Below, piece by piece: positions 47,951 to 60,420 of a DNA stretch of 64,000 nucleotides (positions are counted from its first letter, which is position 1; every line of letters starts with the position of its first letter). The position numbers and the translations under genes were made by a program. The notes under the pieces were generated by a model, which was not told the origin of the DNA, made no database searches, and was given only the letters and a program-made list of their open reading frames with translations. Origin of the DNA: Dendrocalamus latiflorus (Eukaryota; Streptophyta; Magnoliopsida; Poales; Poaceae); the NCBI GenBank assembly GCA_017311315.1, contig CM029663.1, positions 23,359,412 to 23,423,411 of the forward strand, in the 5' to 3' direction.

Positions 47951-48313
47951 AATGGATGTTTTATGTTTGTAAATTGAATTGAGATGTGAATTGGATGTAT
48001 ACATGTACATGTTGATCTGCTTGTTTCAGAAGGCATGACTAGCATTTCCTGAGGCTAGCCAATAAACAGAAATAGGTTTAGGAGTAGAAGAGAATATCAC
48101 AGACGGTTTTTAACTAAAAACCGTCTGTGATATATAGTTATCACAGACGGTTTTTAACTTCTGTGATATATAGTTATCACAGACGGTTTTTAGTTCTGTG
48201 ATATTTGCACCACATACGGTTCGAAAACCGTCTGTGATAACCTTTGATTATCACTTACCTATAAATTTAGACGGTTCACAAAACCGTCTGTGATGACCTT
48301 TTCTGTAGTAGTG

Positions 48314-49065
48314 GAATGGAATAAGAATGTCCTCGGTGACAGAGAATCGAATCAGAAAACTTAAATAGGAGTTGGAAGCTTGTAGGCGTGAGATAATTTC
48401 ACAGGCTCGCATAAATAATGAAGTGCTTAGACATAAACTAGATCGACTGGAAGAGCAAAAGGACTTCTATCGGAAACAACGCTCGCATGTGAATTGGCTG
48501 CACAAAGGAGATAGAAACACGAAGTACTATCATGCATTTGCATCGGAACGGAGACGCACCAATGAGATCAAGAGACTACAAGGGGAGAATGGCTTATGGG
48601 TGGAAGGTGATGAACTTTGAAACAACTCATTACAGATTATTACATGAGCCTGTTTACCTCACATGTAGGCCCCATGAGGCAAAATTTCATGGCTGCTCTA
48701 ACTCCAAAAGTCAGTCAGGCCATGAATTATTCTCTCCTTGGAGAATTCACTGAAAAGGATATTAGGAAAGCTCTTGATCAGATTGGGGACCTCGAAGCTC
48801 CTGGACCTGACGGTATGCCGGCATTGTTTTACAAGAGATTCTGGAGCATTGTGGGAGAACAGACGGCTAAGGAGGTGTTGGAGGTGCTAGATGGAGGACC
48901 TATGCCTGAAGTTGGAATGAAACAAATATTGTTCTCATTCCAAAGGTAAAAAAAAAACCCCAACAAACCTTAAGGAATTGGGACCAATAAGTTTATGCAA
49001 CGTTATCTACAAACTAATCTCGAAGGTGCTAGCAAATATGTTGAAGGTGGTACTACGGATAATGT
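48314..49065 (+). pseudogene. LINE: linker and start of reverse transcriptase, 3' truncated
   Basis: Directly after the duplicated GAA the LINE frame continues with WNKNVLGDRES and, after a frame change, LEACRREIISQARINNEVL and WLHKGDRNTKYYHAFASERR (the usual H-K-GDxNTxYFH block). The RT begins with APGPDGMPALFYKRFWSIVG near 48795 and, after another shift near 48930, IVLIPK...LGPISLCNVIYKLISK near 48990. The sequence is lost at about 49065, before the YADD catalytic motif. The CACTA insertion is younger than the LINE. Confidence 0.85.
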
Positions 49066-50560
49066 GATAGTTGCATATGAGGCCACCCATTATTTGCATA
49101 ATTAGCATGGTGGCCCCGCACCTGCATAGATATCATTCTTAGAGTATATTTAACTGGTTTAGCGGTACATATGTGATGGATAATAAAGAAACTACATGCA
49201 GAAGATAAAGGGTTGCAGATCACATTAAATACTTCAAATATTATAATTTTTAAAATATTATCAATTCGATTAGTTTCTAAGGTTGTAGAATTGGTTTCAT
49301 TTGTGATATTGATGTATTATAGTATATGTTAAAACAAAGAATATATATTATATATTTTGGAGAAAGTATTTGTTCTTTATAATTTTTAATCAACATCTCC
49401 AATAACAGAGACAATAGTTGTATCCATATTAGTATAATTAAAAGGATGCAAATTATAATTGATATTGCAGGCAAGTTCGTGTCTGTGCGTGGATTGTTTG
49501 AGTTCAATTCTATCTCTAGCATCTCGTGTCTTAATTTCATAAAATAAATTCCCCAACTATATGTGCATGTATATCAGAGTGCAAATCTACTTCATGTGCA
49601 CTTCTATAGATCAAGAAAAATCATTGGTTATGATTTGTTAATCATAAGAAGGGTCCACCTAATTACGAACTAGATACTTTTCTTTTTGTCAGAATTTCTA
49701 GTAATTATTCTCATTTATCAGGTAATATCCACCGATTATAGAAGGGCCAAATGTTTTTTATTTTTAGATAATTTATGTAATACTTCTCTTTTTTATTAGC
49801 TAATGTAATCAACCATCCGATGTTTTTATTGCATGATAGATAACACCTAACAACTGATATAGTTCAAGTTTAATTAGAATCCACCACATTGATGGCGATT
49901 CTAGCAAAAAAAATTTTAAGTTGTAAAACACATGTTGTTGTAAAGCGTACAAGTAAAATATGTATTGTCTTTTTTTTTCATTTCTTCTTTTTTTCAACCT
50001 AGAGTTGCAATTTTTCTTTCTTTCTCATATATGAATTTTACTCATTTATTTTGCTTAGCCTCTCTCTACTTTTATAGGCTAACGTCCAAATCGTATCTAC
50101 CTCAAACACAGACTCAAAACCTTATCTTTACCGAAAACCAAGAGACCCGAAATCCTTCCGAATATGGGTTTTATTCAAACTCCTAATCTTTTTAGTCATG
50201 GACTCTATTCACAACTCCTAAGACACCACATGACAAAGCCTCCAGGACAGCACCTCCTGTATCTTCATCACGCCTCATTAACTTTTGTGTTGAAGCCTCC
50301 TATACCACACCACCTGTAGCTTCACCACAAATCACCACCTTTGATCTCCGCATGCTCCAACGTGAGCCCGACCACCTCATAACCATATCAGACTTTCCCA
50401 TCCCAGTCTTAGTCCTTCTCATCACCGACCATGACCGTCTCCACACCCACCTACACATGCAAAGACCAAAGAAACATTTTTCCCAGTACAAGTTCTTCCC
50501 AACTTGACCGACATTAGTACACACACTCAAAACACAACTTTAATCACCCATTTACACCTA
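49066..50560. other. AT-rich intergenic sequence, no gene seen
   Basis: No coding signature. Direct-repeat words such as gcctcc-accacctcctgtatcttcatcac occur twice at 50235-50330. Confidence 0.5.
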
Positions 50561-50829
50561 ACTAGGTTAGCCATGACCACGAATTCCATCGCTTTCCAAA
50601 AATTCCACTTCAGACTACTTATTACGACCGGTTATGCCATACATGCAAAGTCCGGTCGCTAGCTCATCGAGTACACGAAAACACAAGTACTCGGGAAAAC
50701 TATCGCTCTGAACACTCAGAAATAACAAACATCACTACCGACCATAGAACCATCGAGTACCGACTACCGATCACAAAGTCTATAGCTATCCATCACCGAT
50801 CAGGTACTATAGCAACAACTACCGAGCAC

Positions 50830-51235
50830 CTACCTGGTATTGTAGCACGACCTCTCAGTAACAAAATGCATAACCACCACATGGTCTAACAATTGGCCTT
50901 TCATGTAGTGGATCACATGAGCTAAGCTTTCTTCCTTGTCTCCAACCAGGATGCCACCATACGCTTTCCTCTCTTCGGTGAGCCGTACCTTGATTCCATT
51001 TGCCCATACCTCTACATGCATGCAAGCAAGCTCATGCACACCCTTTTGTAGCTTCTCTATTCCCAGAATTCACTGTCATCTTGGGCCTCCTCTTCACCGC
51101 CAATAGGGTCTCCGACGCCAGCCTCCTCCGCTCCTTGCCAAGTGCTGTCATTGCCTTCGATGAGTTCCTCCTCCCCCATGGAAGCTCCCCTAGAACCGAA
51201 TCGAGCCCTAGTAGCTCATAGCCTTGAAATGTCAT
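50830..51235 (-). other. coding-like fragment of unknown origin
   Basis: Minus-strand frames read RNSSKAMTALGKERRRLASE and then, after a shift near 51035, HELACMHVEVWANGIKVRLT and YGGILVGDKEESLAHVIHYM. The amino acid mix looks protein-like, but I recognise no domain. It may be part of a decayed gypsy element or a captured gene piece. Confidence 0.3.
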
Positions 51236-51479
51236 TCCCTACCTCTACCACCGTAGAACCATGCCGCCGACCGGCCTACCCTCCAAGTTGGGCTATGATT
51301 CTTCACATAGGCGTGCGGGCTGAGGTCCTGGCTCCATTTTAGCTCACGTCCCATCCACCAAGAAGTCCCACACCGGTGACAAGCTGTGGCTCTCTCGAGA
51401 GATAGGAGTACCGTAGTGGTAGGAGTGAATAAGAGTACCGAAGTAGTTAAGTGAATGAGAGTACCATAGCAGTAAAAGT

Positions 51480-51765
51480 AGAAATCTTCGACCGCTACTA
51501 GTGTCGAAATCCTCGACCGCAGTCGGAGTCAAAATCTTTGACCGCAGCTGGTGTCAAAATCTTTGACCACTACCAGAGTCAAAATCTTCGACCGTAGCCA
51601 TAGTCAAAATCTTTGAGTATGCTACTCATAACTTTCAACTGCAGTAGTTGTGATCTTCGACTACAGTAGTCGTAATATTCGACTACTAATCGTAGCCGTA
51701 ACTTTCAACTGCTAACAATAGTCATAATCTCCGACGACTACCATTGTCATAATCAACGAGTGCTA
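51480..51765 (+). repeat. imperfect tandem repeat, about 28-33 bp unit
   Basis: Eight or more diverged units built on agtcaaaatctttgaccgca and variants (gtcgaaatcctcgaccgcag, gtcataatctccgacgacta). Confidence 0.65.
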
Positions 51766-51839
51766 CTCGGTGAACAGTAGCGACAACACAAAAGCAATCG
51801 AAGACGGTTAGAAGTTGTAAAAAGAGCACTGTATGACCG

Positions 51840-53821
51840 AGAAGAGATGATTCAAACCGAGACAAAACTCAAACGCTTATAACTTTTCTATACAAACTCC
51901 AATTTAGTGATCTTTATTTCTAAATTTTTATAAAATTATGATCTCACTTAATATACAAAAATATTTAAATTTTGTTTAAATTTATTTGGCTCTTATTTGC
52001 ATTTATCTAGATTTTATTGATTAGATGACGCCATGCCGGACAACTTCGAGAGCGCACTCGAAACATTCTCTGAATAGCAAGAGAAAGGCAAGCACCCCCT
52101 TTGATCATGTTGATCCTACTATTTCAATTATTGTATATTATTTGTGAAAAATCTATTATTGCATGCGTGTATGTTCCATATAAAAATTGTTATACTGTGG
52201 GTAATGGTAGTTACAATCATTTGTATGTATTGAATCTCCTTACAAATTTGATATCCTCGCTGTTGTAACCTTAGGACATGGTTTAGACAATAGCTAATAT
52301 CAAATTGGGTTTATTACATTGATAAATGGTCTAGATGATTAGCCACACAATAGCTTTCACTAAGTTTGATGTTTCGGAAAAACTTGCGTGTGGATATATG
52401 TGATTTCAAAATGTTGGTCCAGAGGAGGAATCTCTGTTAATTTGGTGTAAAATAAAATAAAAAATCTAGTTTTCAGGCGCAAGCGAGTTATATGATAAAC
52501 TGTCAAATGTGAGGAGGAACCTCACATGTATATAACAGGGAAATTCTTGCCCGTGTCAATCAAGGACCGAACGCTGTTGCCACATATCTAAGTCACACCG
52601 TATAATCACATGTGTTATATGAGCTCTAGCTTTAGCTGATTAAATTGTTTAGGTCTAGCCTTGTATTGTGGTAGGTGCAGATGTAGTGAGGGCATTCTGA
52701 GTGAAGGTCTACTCGTAGGGCTCCCTTCACTAAGGTGTTGAGGCCAAACCTTGCTAATACAATGGTAAATGCCTACTTGGGGGACGGACCTAAGTGAGGG
52801 TCTTCACTTAGGGGATGGACTTAAATGAGGATTTGAATGCTCTCTTAGGGGATAAACCTAAGAGAGGTTCGATGTTTATTGGGCTGGTGCAAAGTTGGGA
52901 CTAGATGATCTAAAGGCTATATGATAATCACTTTTGTCACACGCCAAAGGAAGCGTGAAGTTGCTGACAGTATAATTGATTATCTCATGTGGATAAAGCT
53001 GTACAACATCTCTAGAGTGTTAAAAACTATTTAAATAGATGTGTTCACAGTCATGACCAAGTTGGATGCAGCCACAATGGGTATAGTTTTTATTTTTAAA
53101 ACTGTTTCACTGAACATGATGGGGTAGCATGTATGTGTCTTTCGTGTGCCATGCCCATGGGTAGGAATTGTGCAATGTTCACAACCAAGGAGGGCTGTGA
53201 ATAGATGTGATTTACTATTATTAAAGTTATATAGATGCTATTTCTTTATATGTCAAATGCTCTTTACAATTTTTTTTTGTAAATTACTACTTATTGATAT
53301 TGCAAATGAAATTTGCTTCATACTGAAAAATAACTTAGCATAGAGCCTCATCCTTTGATAGCCTTGAACATATGTATAATTTTGTGATACACTACAAGTC
53401 TTGCTGAGTACACAATGTACTCAACCTTGCTTAAATTATTGTTAATTAGAGAATGAAGAAGAATACATATATGATGATGCGTACTTTGCCCTCGACACTT
53501 GAGAATTTGGCGATGGGTTTTTCTAGGGCCTAATCTCACTCGGTTGCCTGTGGGCTATGATGGTATACCACTTGATGCTTTTGCTTATTTACTTGTCTTC
53601 CAGCACTTTAATTTTGACTCTGATATTTATTTGGTCGGTCGGCCATATGTTGTAAACTCTGCTATACATTGCTTATATATCACCACTTTGTTGTAAATTA
53701 ATTGTATGCGATGTGTATGGATGTGATCGATGTTGTGAATGTGTGTGCTAGCCACTGATCATGGGACTAGTACAGAACACATACGATGATTTTGGGTGTT
53801 GTCGCGCCTTGGGTCCCCACA
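51840..53821 (+). mobile_element. decayed gypsy-type LTR, right end near 53821
   Basis: Plus-oriented LTR-like text known from grass gypsy elements: tagatgacgccatgccggac near 52023 followed by ccccctttgatcatgttgatcc, a segment gagtacacaatgtactcaac near 53405, ggttgcctgtgggctatgat near 53540, and the end gttgtcgcgccttgggtccc near 53800 with terminal CA at 53821. No internal domain remains next to it and the left end is unclear. Confidence 0.45.
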
Positions 53822-53822
53822 T

Positions 53823-54420
53823 TGTATATCGGAGTTACGAACTAGTCGAGCTAGTTGTGGTTGTGAGTAGTGTGAACCGGTCAGAGTTATGATTAGGGTC
53901 ATCTTCGTGTCTATGATAGACTCTGCACCAACCCCCATCAGACGTGGTGCCCAAAGGTGCTCACACCAACTAGAGTCAGACGTGGCTACTCGAGGTGCTT
54001 CCGACTGTGACTCTCCACCATTTCCGCTTGGGACACTGCTTCGTCTCCAAGTAGGACACTATTCCTATTGCTATTTAGGACTCTGTTCTTTCGTCGTCTG
54101 GGACTCTTGTTCTTGAGACTATACATATCCCCTGTAAGCCTTTGGCAATGAGATGTGTGATGTGAGTAGCAATTTGAGAAGTTAATTTGGCATGTTAGGT
54201 TTAGTCAAGTCTATCATCGTAGCCCTCAAAGGGTTTTGTAATTTCTCATTCATATAGTGATATTGCCAAGTGTATGTCTAGTTTTTTTTTCTACAAATGT
54301 TTTCGACGTTAAATCTTTGTGTTGTGTTCTTGTTTGTTTTTCATTGTTTCATATCTTGCCTGGTCGATTTCATAACATAACATATCTAATATACATGTCT
54401 CCTACGTACCTTACAGTCAA
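53823..54420 (+). mobile_element. second, diverged copia LTR copy
   Basis: Shares the sequence order of the LTR at 44595-45120: gtcatcttcgtgtctatgat, gactctgcaccaac, gagtcagacgtggctactcg, ggactctgttctt, and the T-rich tail ttgtgttgtgttcttgtttg. It is diverged and has no adjacent coding part, so it is an old solo LTR or fragment of the same copia family. Confidence 0.6.
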
Positions 54421-54429
54421 AATGAAAAG

Positions 54430-56322
54430 ATCTCGTGAATGATATACAAGTCTCCCTTTTTTTAATGTTCCAGATGTATGGTTAGCTAGGTAGAATAAAA
54501 GTTAACTTGCCTGACTAACTTGTCAAACATTAGTTAGTACTTGAATTTGTTTAGCTCAGGTTAACCATAATTCGTTAGCGAGGGGGTAGACGGCGTGCGA
54601 GTGACACCGTTGCCTGGTAAACGTAACGAATCCTAGTAACCAACGAGCGGCGATGATCAGGGTGACGCTGGTCCCCTGGGCACCAGGCAATTTTTTGTTA
54701 ATGAAGCAAAATAATGAACATTGTACAGTCAAAACGCTGAGAGAAATATATGAGTTCTGCCATCTCCAAATGTGCACAGGAAGAGATTACTCAAACTTAC
54801 CTATATATAGGCTCTAGATATATTACCCTAGGTATCCACTTGAGAAAATGAGTTAGAAAACATAATATCTAAATTCATATTCAAACTCATATTCCATGCC
54901 AGAACGGCAACAAAATTTGCGAGCTGCTGCATGCCACAAGTCTTACTGGTGCAACAGAGGTATAGTAGGTATACTCCGATCCATTTCAACTTATACCAGA
55001 AGTAAGAAAGCACGCACAGGAGAATCTCAGATTTATGTAGCGCTACACATGTTTGCCCTCCTCCTGTACGTCCTACAAGCTACAAAGAACTAACCAAAAT
55101 TGTAACAAGATGGGAAAATGGCAACAGAACAACAGTACCTATAACCAATTTGATTCCTAGAAGAGGACTTGTGAAATCTTTCATTTTATATTAAATAACC
55201 TTAGATCATATAAAAAGCATGACAAAACGTAAAGTAGTATATATCAGGGTAATAACCAGACGATTCTTTAATTTGGTCCTAATCCCCAAGCCCAGCAGAG
55301 ATCTCAGTACATGAATATCAACAATACTAACCCACAGAAGTCCCAAAAAGCTTGGGGGTAGCAGAATTCCATGGACTTGTCATCTTATGTGTTCGAAATA
55401 AAGAACTGCGTATACAATGATGCAAGCATTAACATCCAATAAACAAGCTAAGACAATGGGGGTATGGAACGTAGGTCACGAGAGCGAACACACACTATTT
55501 TATTGGTACAAAAGCATTATTTTGATTAGCCAGTTCATGCCTATCAATGGACTGACTGACCGAGTCTCTACAACAGTGCATGCGATCAATATTCATGTAT
55601 TGCGATCAGAAAGGGAAAAGGAATATGTCCAATACATTTGAGTCGAATCGACTGTACAAAATCATGAAAGCATGCGTTTGAGAAAGGATAAACGTGCTGC
55701 TACTCCAGGTTAGGTTTCTCAACAAATCATGGAAGGCAAAAGCAACTCAAATAATGGAGAGAGCCTAATTTCAAAAAGAAAAGAAATAAAAAGGAAATGC
55801 ATGTAACCTGGCCTACATTGTATTGCTCAAGCTGGAGAGGGTTTTCAAAAGATCTTCATACGTAGGGACTAGCTCAAAATAAAGTAGCAATTATTCAGCC
55901 GTAATTGGTATTGACTACGCACACATCACTGCAACATAAGAGCCACTGTACAGAATAAGCTGAAAAGCTTAAGTTTTCGGGAGGAGGTGCTTCATTATCT
56001 TCAATTGTTGTAAAATGACTCAAAGCTAGCTAAAGCAATCTTAACAATTTACCCTTTGTATTCACCAGAGAAAATGAGTTAGAAATCTTTACCTAAACTC
56101 ACATTCAAGCCAGAATAGCAACCACATTAATCAGAGAGCATGCGTGCTGTTCACAAATATTACGTACTGCCTCACTGGTTACTCCAAAAACTACTCGAGC
56201 AACCATATGCCTTAATTTGATTTATCCATTTCACAACCAAACAGCTAGCAGGCTAGGACTGCTAAAAAAAGCTTTAATTTGATTGATCCATGTCAATGAG
56301 AACAAAGGGGAGGGGGGGGGGG
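54430..56322. other. intergenic DNA, no gene seen
   Basis: No coding signal. It contains two of three diverged copies of a segment of about 135 bp (54728-54862 and 55958-56105; the third is at 57186-57325). Confidence 0.5.
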
Positions 56323-56331
56323 GGGGATTTC

Positions 56332-56707
56332 GAATTTTGGACGTTTTTGACACTGTTGCTACCCGAAAATACCAAAAATGGCGCTGAGGAGAACAAAATT
56401 CCAATTCTAGCACTCTGTTGACCGCACTACTTAACGGGAGTGTGACACGTGTCAATGGTGCGGTCGGGGACCGCACCACACCGGAGTGGTGCGCTCCCCG
56501 ACCGCACCACATGGTCACATCAGAGTGAGTGGTGCGGTCGGGGACCGCACCACTCAGGTGTGGTGCGCTCCCCGGCCGCACCATTGGACACGTGTCGCGA
56601 CGCGGTTAAATGGTGCGGTCAGGTGGGGGCTAGAGTTGGAATTTCGTTTCCGAAGAGGCTATTTTCGGAATTTCGGGTAGCAACAGTGCCAAAAGCGTCC
56701 AAAATTC
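56332..56707. mobile_element. fold-back MULE-type MITE (376 bp)
   Basis: Terminal inverted repeats of about 40 bp: left GAATTTTGGACG..., right ...CGTCCAAAATTC. Both continue with gttgctacccgaaa and its complement. It is flanked by a 9-bp direct duplication GGGGATTTC at 56323-56331 and 56708-56716. A 9-bp duplication is typical of Mutator-like elements. Inside are four hairpin-capable units built on GGTGCGGT...ACCGCACC. It has no coding capacity. It sits right after a G run of about 15 bases. Confidence 0.85.
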
Positions 56708-57021
56708 GGGGATTTCCAAGTGTGTTAATTTATTGTTGAGAAAGAGAAATTATGATCAAAACAAGGTTGGTCATTGGTATCCACCTCACAATCTCACATA
56801 TATCCCTGTTTGAGCATCTCCAAGTCTCCATATAGGTAGAAAGAAGAAAAAGGAAAGGAAAAGCAAGTTGCAAAGTCAGGAGGGATGCCTCATGTGTTGT
56901 TTACTCCAGAAATAGTATGAAAAGTTACCCTTCAAATTACTGCCCTAGTTATTTTTCATGGAAATAACAACACAAAACAAACAAGAAAAACTGAAAACAA
57001 AGTAGCTGAAGTTCACAAATT

Positions 57022-57160
<139 letters not shown>

Positions 57161-57365
57161 ATAGTACTAGCTAATTAATTGTACAGAGTGAGAAAATGTA
57201 TAAGTTTTGCTATCTCCAATATAATTCTGTAAATGGGAAGAGATAACTCAGAGCTAGCTAAAATCTGTAGCTAGGTAATATACTCTATGTATTCACATGA
57301 TAAAATCAGTTACAAATATTTACTTGTACTCAGATCGATGTAGTTCATCCCAGAACAGTAAAAGA

Positions 57366-57522
<157 letters not shown>

Positions 57523-57713
57523 GGTTTTGCTATTGCATAGGCGATTGAAATTTTTTTATGTTTCAGTCACCTGAAATTGCACTCTCAATCAACTAAAATT
57601 GCAGCCCCCTTCCAAAAAAAACATGTGCAACTTCAGGTGATTCAAAGTGCAACTTTAGGTGACTGAAAGATAAAAACATTTCAGTCGCTTGTGCAACAGT
57701 CTATCCCATATAT

Positions 57714-57932
<219 letters not shown>

Positions 57933-58382
57933 TCAATAGGTGTTGAAAAATTTATGTTTAGGAACAATAAGAATTCATTGATTTATTTTAAGAAAAAAGA
58001 TGAAATCAACGACAAATGAATTTAGCTTAATTTGCAGGAATTTAAGTTGATTAAAGGGACAGATTAACATAAAATGCTAACCATTGTGCACATTAAACTG
58101 TGTATCGTTGTTGCAACTTGCAAGCCATGAAGTAATACCTTCTCCATATGTATCGAGCATTCAAGTTGCAAAATAAACATTAATCAATTTCTCCAAAAGG
58201 AAACATGATTATTATGTTCAGGTAATAGTCGACCATGCCATGTCATACAATTGTCCCCACATACTGATCAACATAGTCTTCCCCAATCTAAAAACCAACA
58301 ACTTTTAAATAGCATAATCGGTGAAGAACCAATCTACTAGCATGGTAGGAACTTTCCAAAGCACACTGAAGCATATATCAAA

Positions 58383-59784
58383 TCAAGGAAGAAACCAGCT
58401 TGGACGAGATGAACTCGACCGGGATTCACATGTGAAGTGCCAAACATTAGCCCTCTCGCGCACAAATTGCGTGTTGCCATTGAATGTGTTTGCTTGTGCT
58501 GCTCTTTCAGTAGGGTTTGAATTGCCGCCTCTCTCGAGAGCGACTTGGTTGTTGCTATTGTCCACTGTAATGCGCTTGATGTGCCGCACAAGAGTTCTTT
58601 CGCCATATAGAGAGGAGCCTTGACCTTGATTGTCAAATGCGGAGGGATTAAGAGGCAAACCTGGTCGCACAATCTCATGTGCGGAGTATGTTCCCATGTC
58701 GACAGCGGGGAACTTGCTCTGATCATTAAACAGAAAAGATGTTTCGCTTGCATCATCCAAGAAATATATGCTCCCCTCTTGGAACCCTCTGCACTGGCCT
58801 GCCTCGAATGCCCTAGAACATCCTCTTCCAATGAAGAGCACCCGGGCGTCCAAGCCATTGAGCTCCACCCAGGAAGCTGCATGGCCTCCATGGGGCAAGG
58901 CCGTGGTTGCCATCTCAAACACCTTGAATTGCACCGTCCGCTGCTCCCTGCTAGCGCCTGCAGGACGTGAGTACCGGACCACCATAAGCAACTTACCGCG
59001 CGACACCACGAGGTAGCGGCTGACGACGGTCGACGTGGTCAACCCGAGCCGGTTCGGCAGTTGATTGCCGACTCTCGGTTGGATTGAGAAGATCATTTGC
59101 CTCATCATGAGTTGAGCACCGTGGAGGTCCCTCGGGCCGAACAGGAAGAGATTCTCGTTGTTGATGACATAGAAGCCTTCGTACGGCTCGCCCTTGTAGT
59201 ACAGAATATCCTGGAGCCCATCCACATCCACGAACGGCGCCACCCAGTGCTCATCCACTCCTGGCCGGCAGAAGGCTATGTTGGGGGCGCCCCAGACGTG
59301 GGCGGCGGCGAGGCAGCCCGGCGAAGTGGGAGCGGCCGAGAGCGTGACCCCGCATATCACCACGGGCAGAGGGCCCTCGAAGGGTAGGTGCTGGAGGCTG
59401 GAGCCCGTCGGGGAGCGGAACCCAGGCCCTAGTCCGGGAGAAGACGTTCGCGAGCGCGTACGGGCCGTGATGTCCGGAGGCGAAGGCGAGCCAGCCGCCT
59501 TCGTGGGATCCGCAGAGGCGAGCGACCCGGACATCTTCCGGAAGGAAGATCCGGCGCCTGGCGCCGGAGAGGAAGCTGGCGAAGAACGGCGCGTCGTCGG
59601 ACGGCAGGGGGAGCCACGGCAGCTGGCGCCGAGGCGGCGGGGCGGCGAGATGCTGAACGATGGCCCGCCACGCGTGGCAGACTGCGGCGACGCTGACGCG
59701 GTCGGCGAAGCACTGCAGAGACGTGACGATGAGGAGGAGCAGCTCGGACGGGATCTCGGACCAAGAAGCCGCGGGGCGAGCCAT
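58383..59784 (-). pseudogene. F-box/DUF295 protein gene with one frameshift
   Basis: Start ATG at 59782-59784. Residues about 7-50 form an F-box (WSEIPSELLLLIVTSLQCFA, then AAVCHAWRAIV), the part that binds SKP1 in SCF ubiquitin ligases. The DUF295 domain (PF03478) lies in the second half: WVAPFVDVDGLQDILYYKGE near 59230, YLVVSRGKLLMVVRYSRP near 59000, and WVELNGLDARVLFIGRGCSR followed by FQEGSIYFLDD near 58870-58740. A C-terminal extension of about 100 residues follows. The first frame (59784-59251) and second frame (59534-58383) join in the duplicated word ctccag/cctccag near 59385-59400, where a short indel has shifted the frame. Without it the protein would be about 465 residues, normal for the family. 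The genomic change may be a true null allele or a sequencing error. Otherwise the gene looks well preserved. Confidence 0.8.
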
Positions 59785-59845
59785 CGGAGAGCGACGACAG
59801 CGAGACTAGCCGAGAGGGGATTCTTGATTTTGGGTGTGTCGAGAT

Positions 59846-59871
59846 CTAGAGAGAGAGAGAGAGAGAGAGAG
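59846..59871. repeat. (GA)n tract in the F-box gene leader
   Basis: About 13 ga repeats 60-90 nt upstream of the ATG. On the gene strand this is a CT-rich leader, common in plant 5'UTRs. Confidence 0.9.
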
Positions 59872-59884
59872 GGACGAGGTTAAC

Positions 59885-60420
59885 AGAGGAAATTCCACTG
59901 GGACGTCACCTGGTCAGCATGACCCATCCTACGCAAGCCATCCAATCCAATGCTGCCTTGGACAGGACGGCCTGCCATGTGGTTAAGGGCTGACGCTTAC
60001 ACATCTTGGATGGACGGACTGGCGGGGCAACGTTCCAAAGATTTTGACTTTGTGTTTTGCCCTGTGTTTTTTCAGCTTCTCAAGGTGTTTTTGGGTTTTT
60101 TTACAGTAACTAGCTTTTAAACGGAGTATTTTTTTCAAGATAGGGTCTACTAGTTAATTGTAGTACATACTTTACTGACTTTATTTATATCGGCAAAAAT
60201 CGCATGTGAGTTTCTGTTACTCTGTAATCTCTCGTACAAACAGTCCAAAAGCCACAAGCCGTAGCCAAAAGCCACAAGTCGCAGCCAAAAAGAACATGCC
60301 CTTTGTTCGGAGAAACAGTAACGTTGTTGCTCATACCTATGTGAAACAAGTTTCTTGCAACTTGAAACGGTATATGTGGCGTTAAGAAAAACCAAGCTTA
60401 TTGTAAGAAATTTTGTTTGA
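59885..60420. other. upstream region of the F-box gene, no other gene
   Basis: Ordinary intergenic sequence. The direct word agccgtagccaaaagccaca / agtcgcagccaaaa repeats near 60255-60290. Confidence 0.4.

Larger units (their letters stand above)
46713..48313. mobile_element. non-autonomous CACTA element (1601 bp) with gene fragment
   Basis: Left end TACTACTACAGAAA (one change from CACTACTACAG), right end CTGTAGTAGTG at 48313, flanked by the 3-bp duplication GAA at 46710-46712 and 48314-48316. A 3-bp duplication is diagnostic for CACTA elements. Subterminal inverted repeats TCACAGACGGTT/AACCGTCTGTGA fill 46748-47010 and 48095-48300. The middle holds a promoter-like segment, a histone H3-derived ORF and a poly(A) signal, and no transposase. 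It lies inside the LINE between endonuclease and RT. Confidence 0.93.

Noticed and set aside
58337..58918. 193-codon minus-strand ORF overlapping the F-box gene
   Set aside because: Shadow frame of the DUF295 coding region, which carries the family motifs in the other frame.
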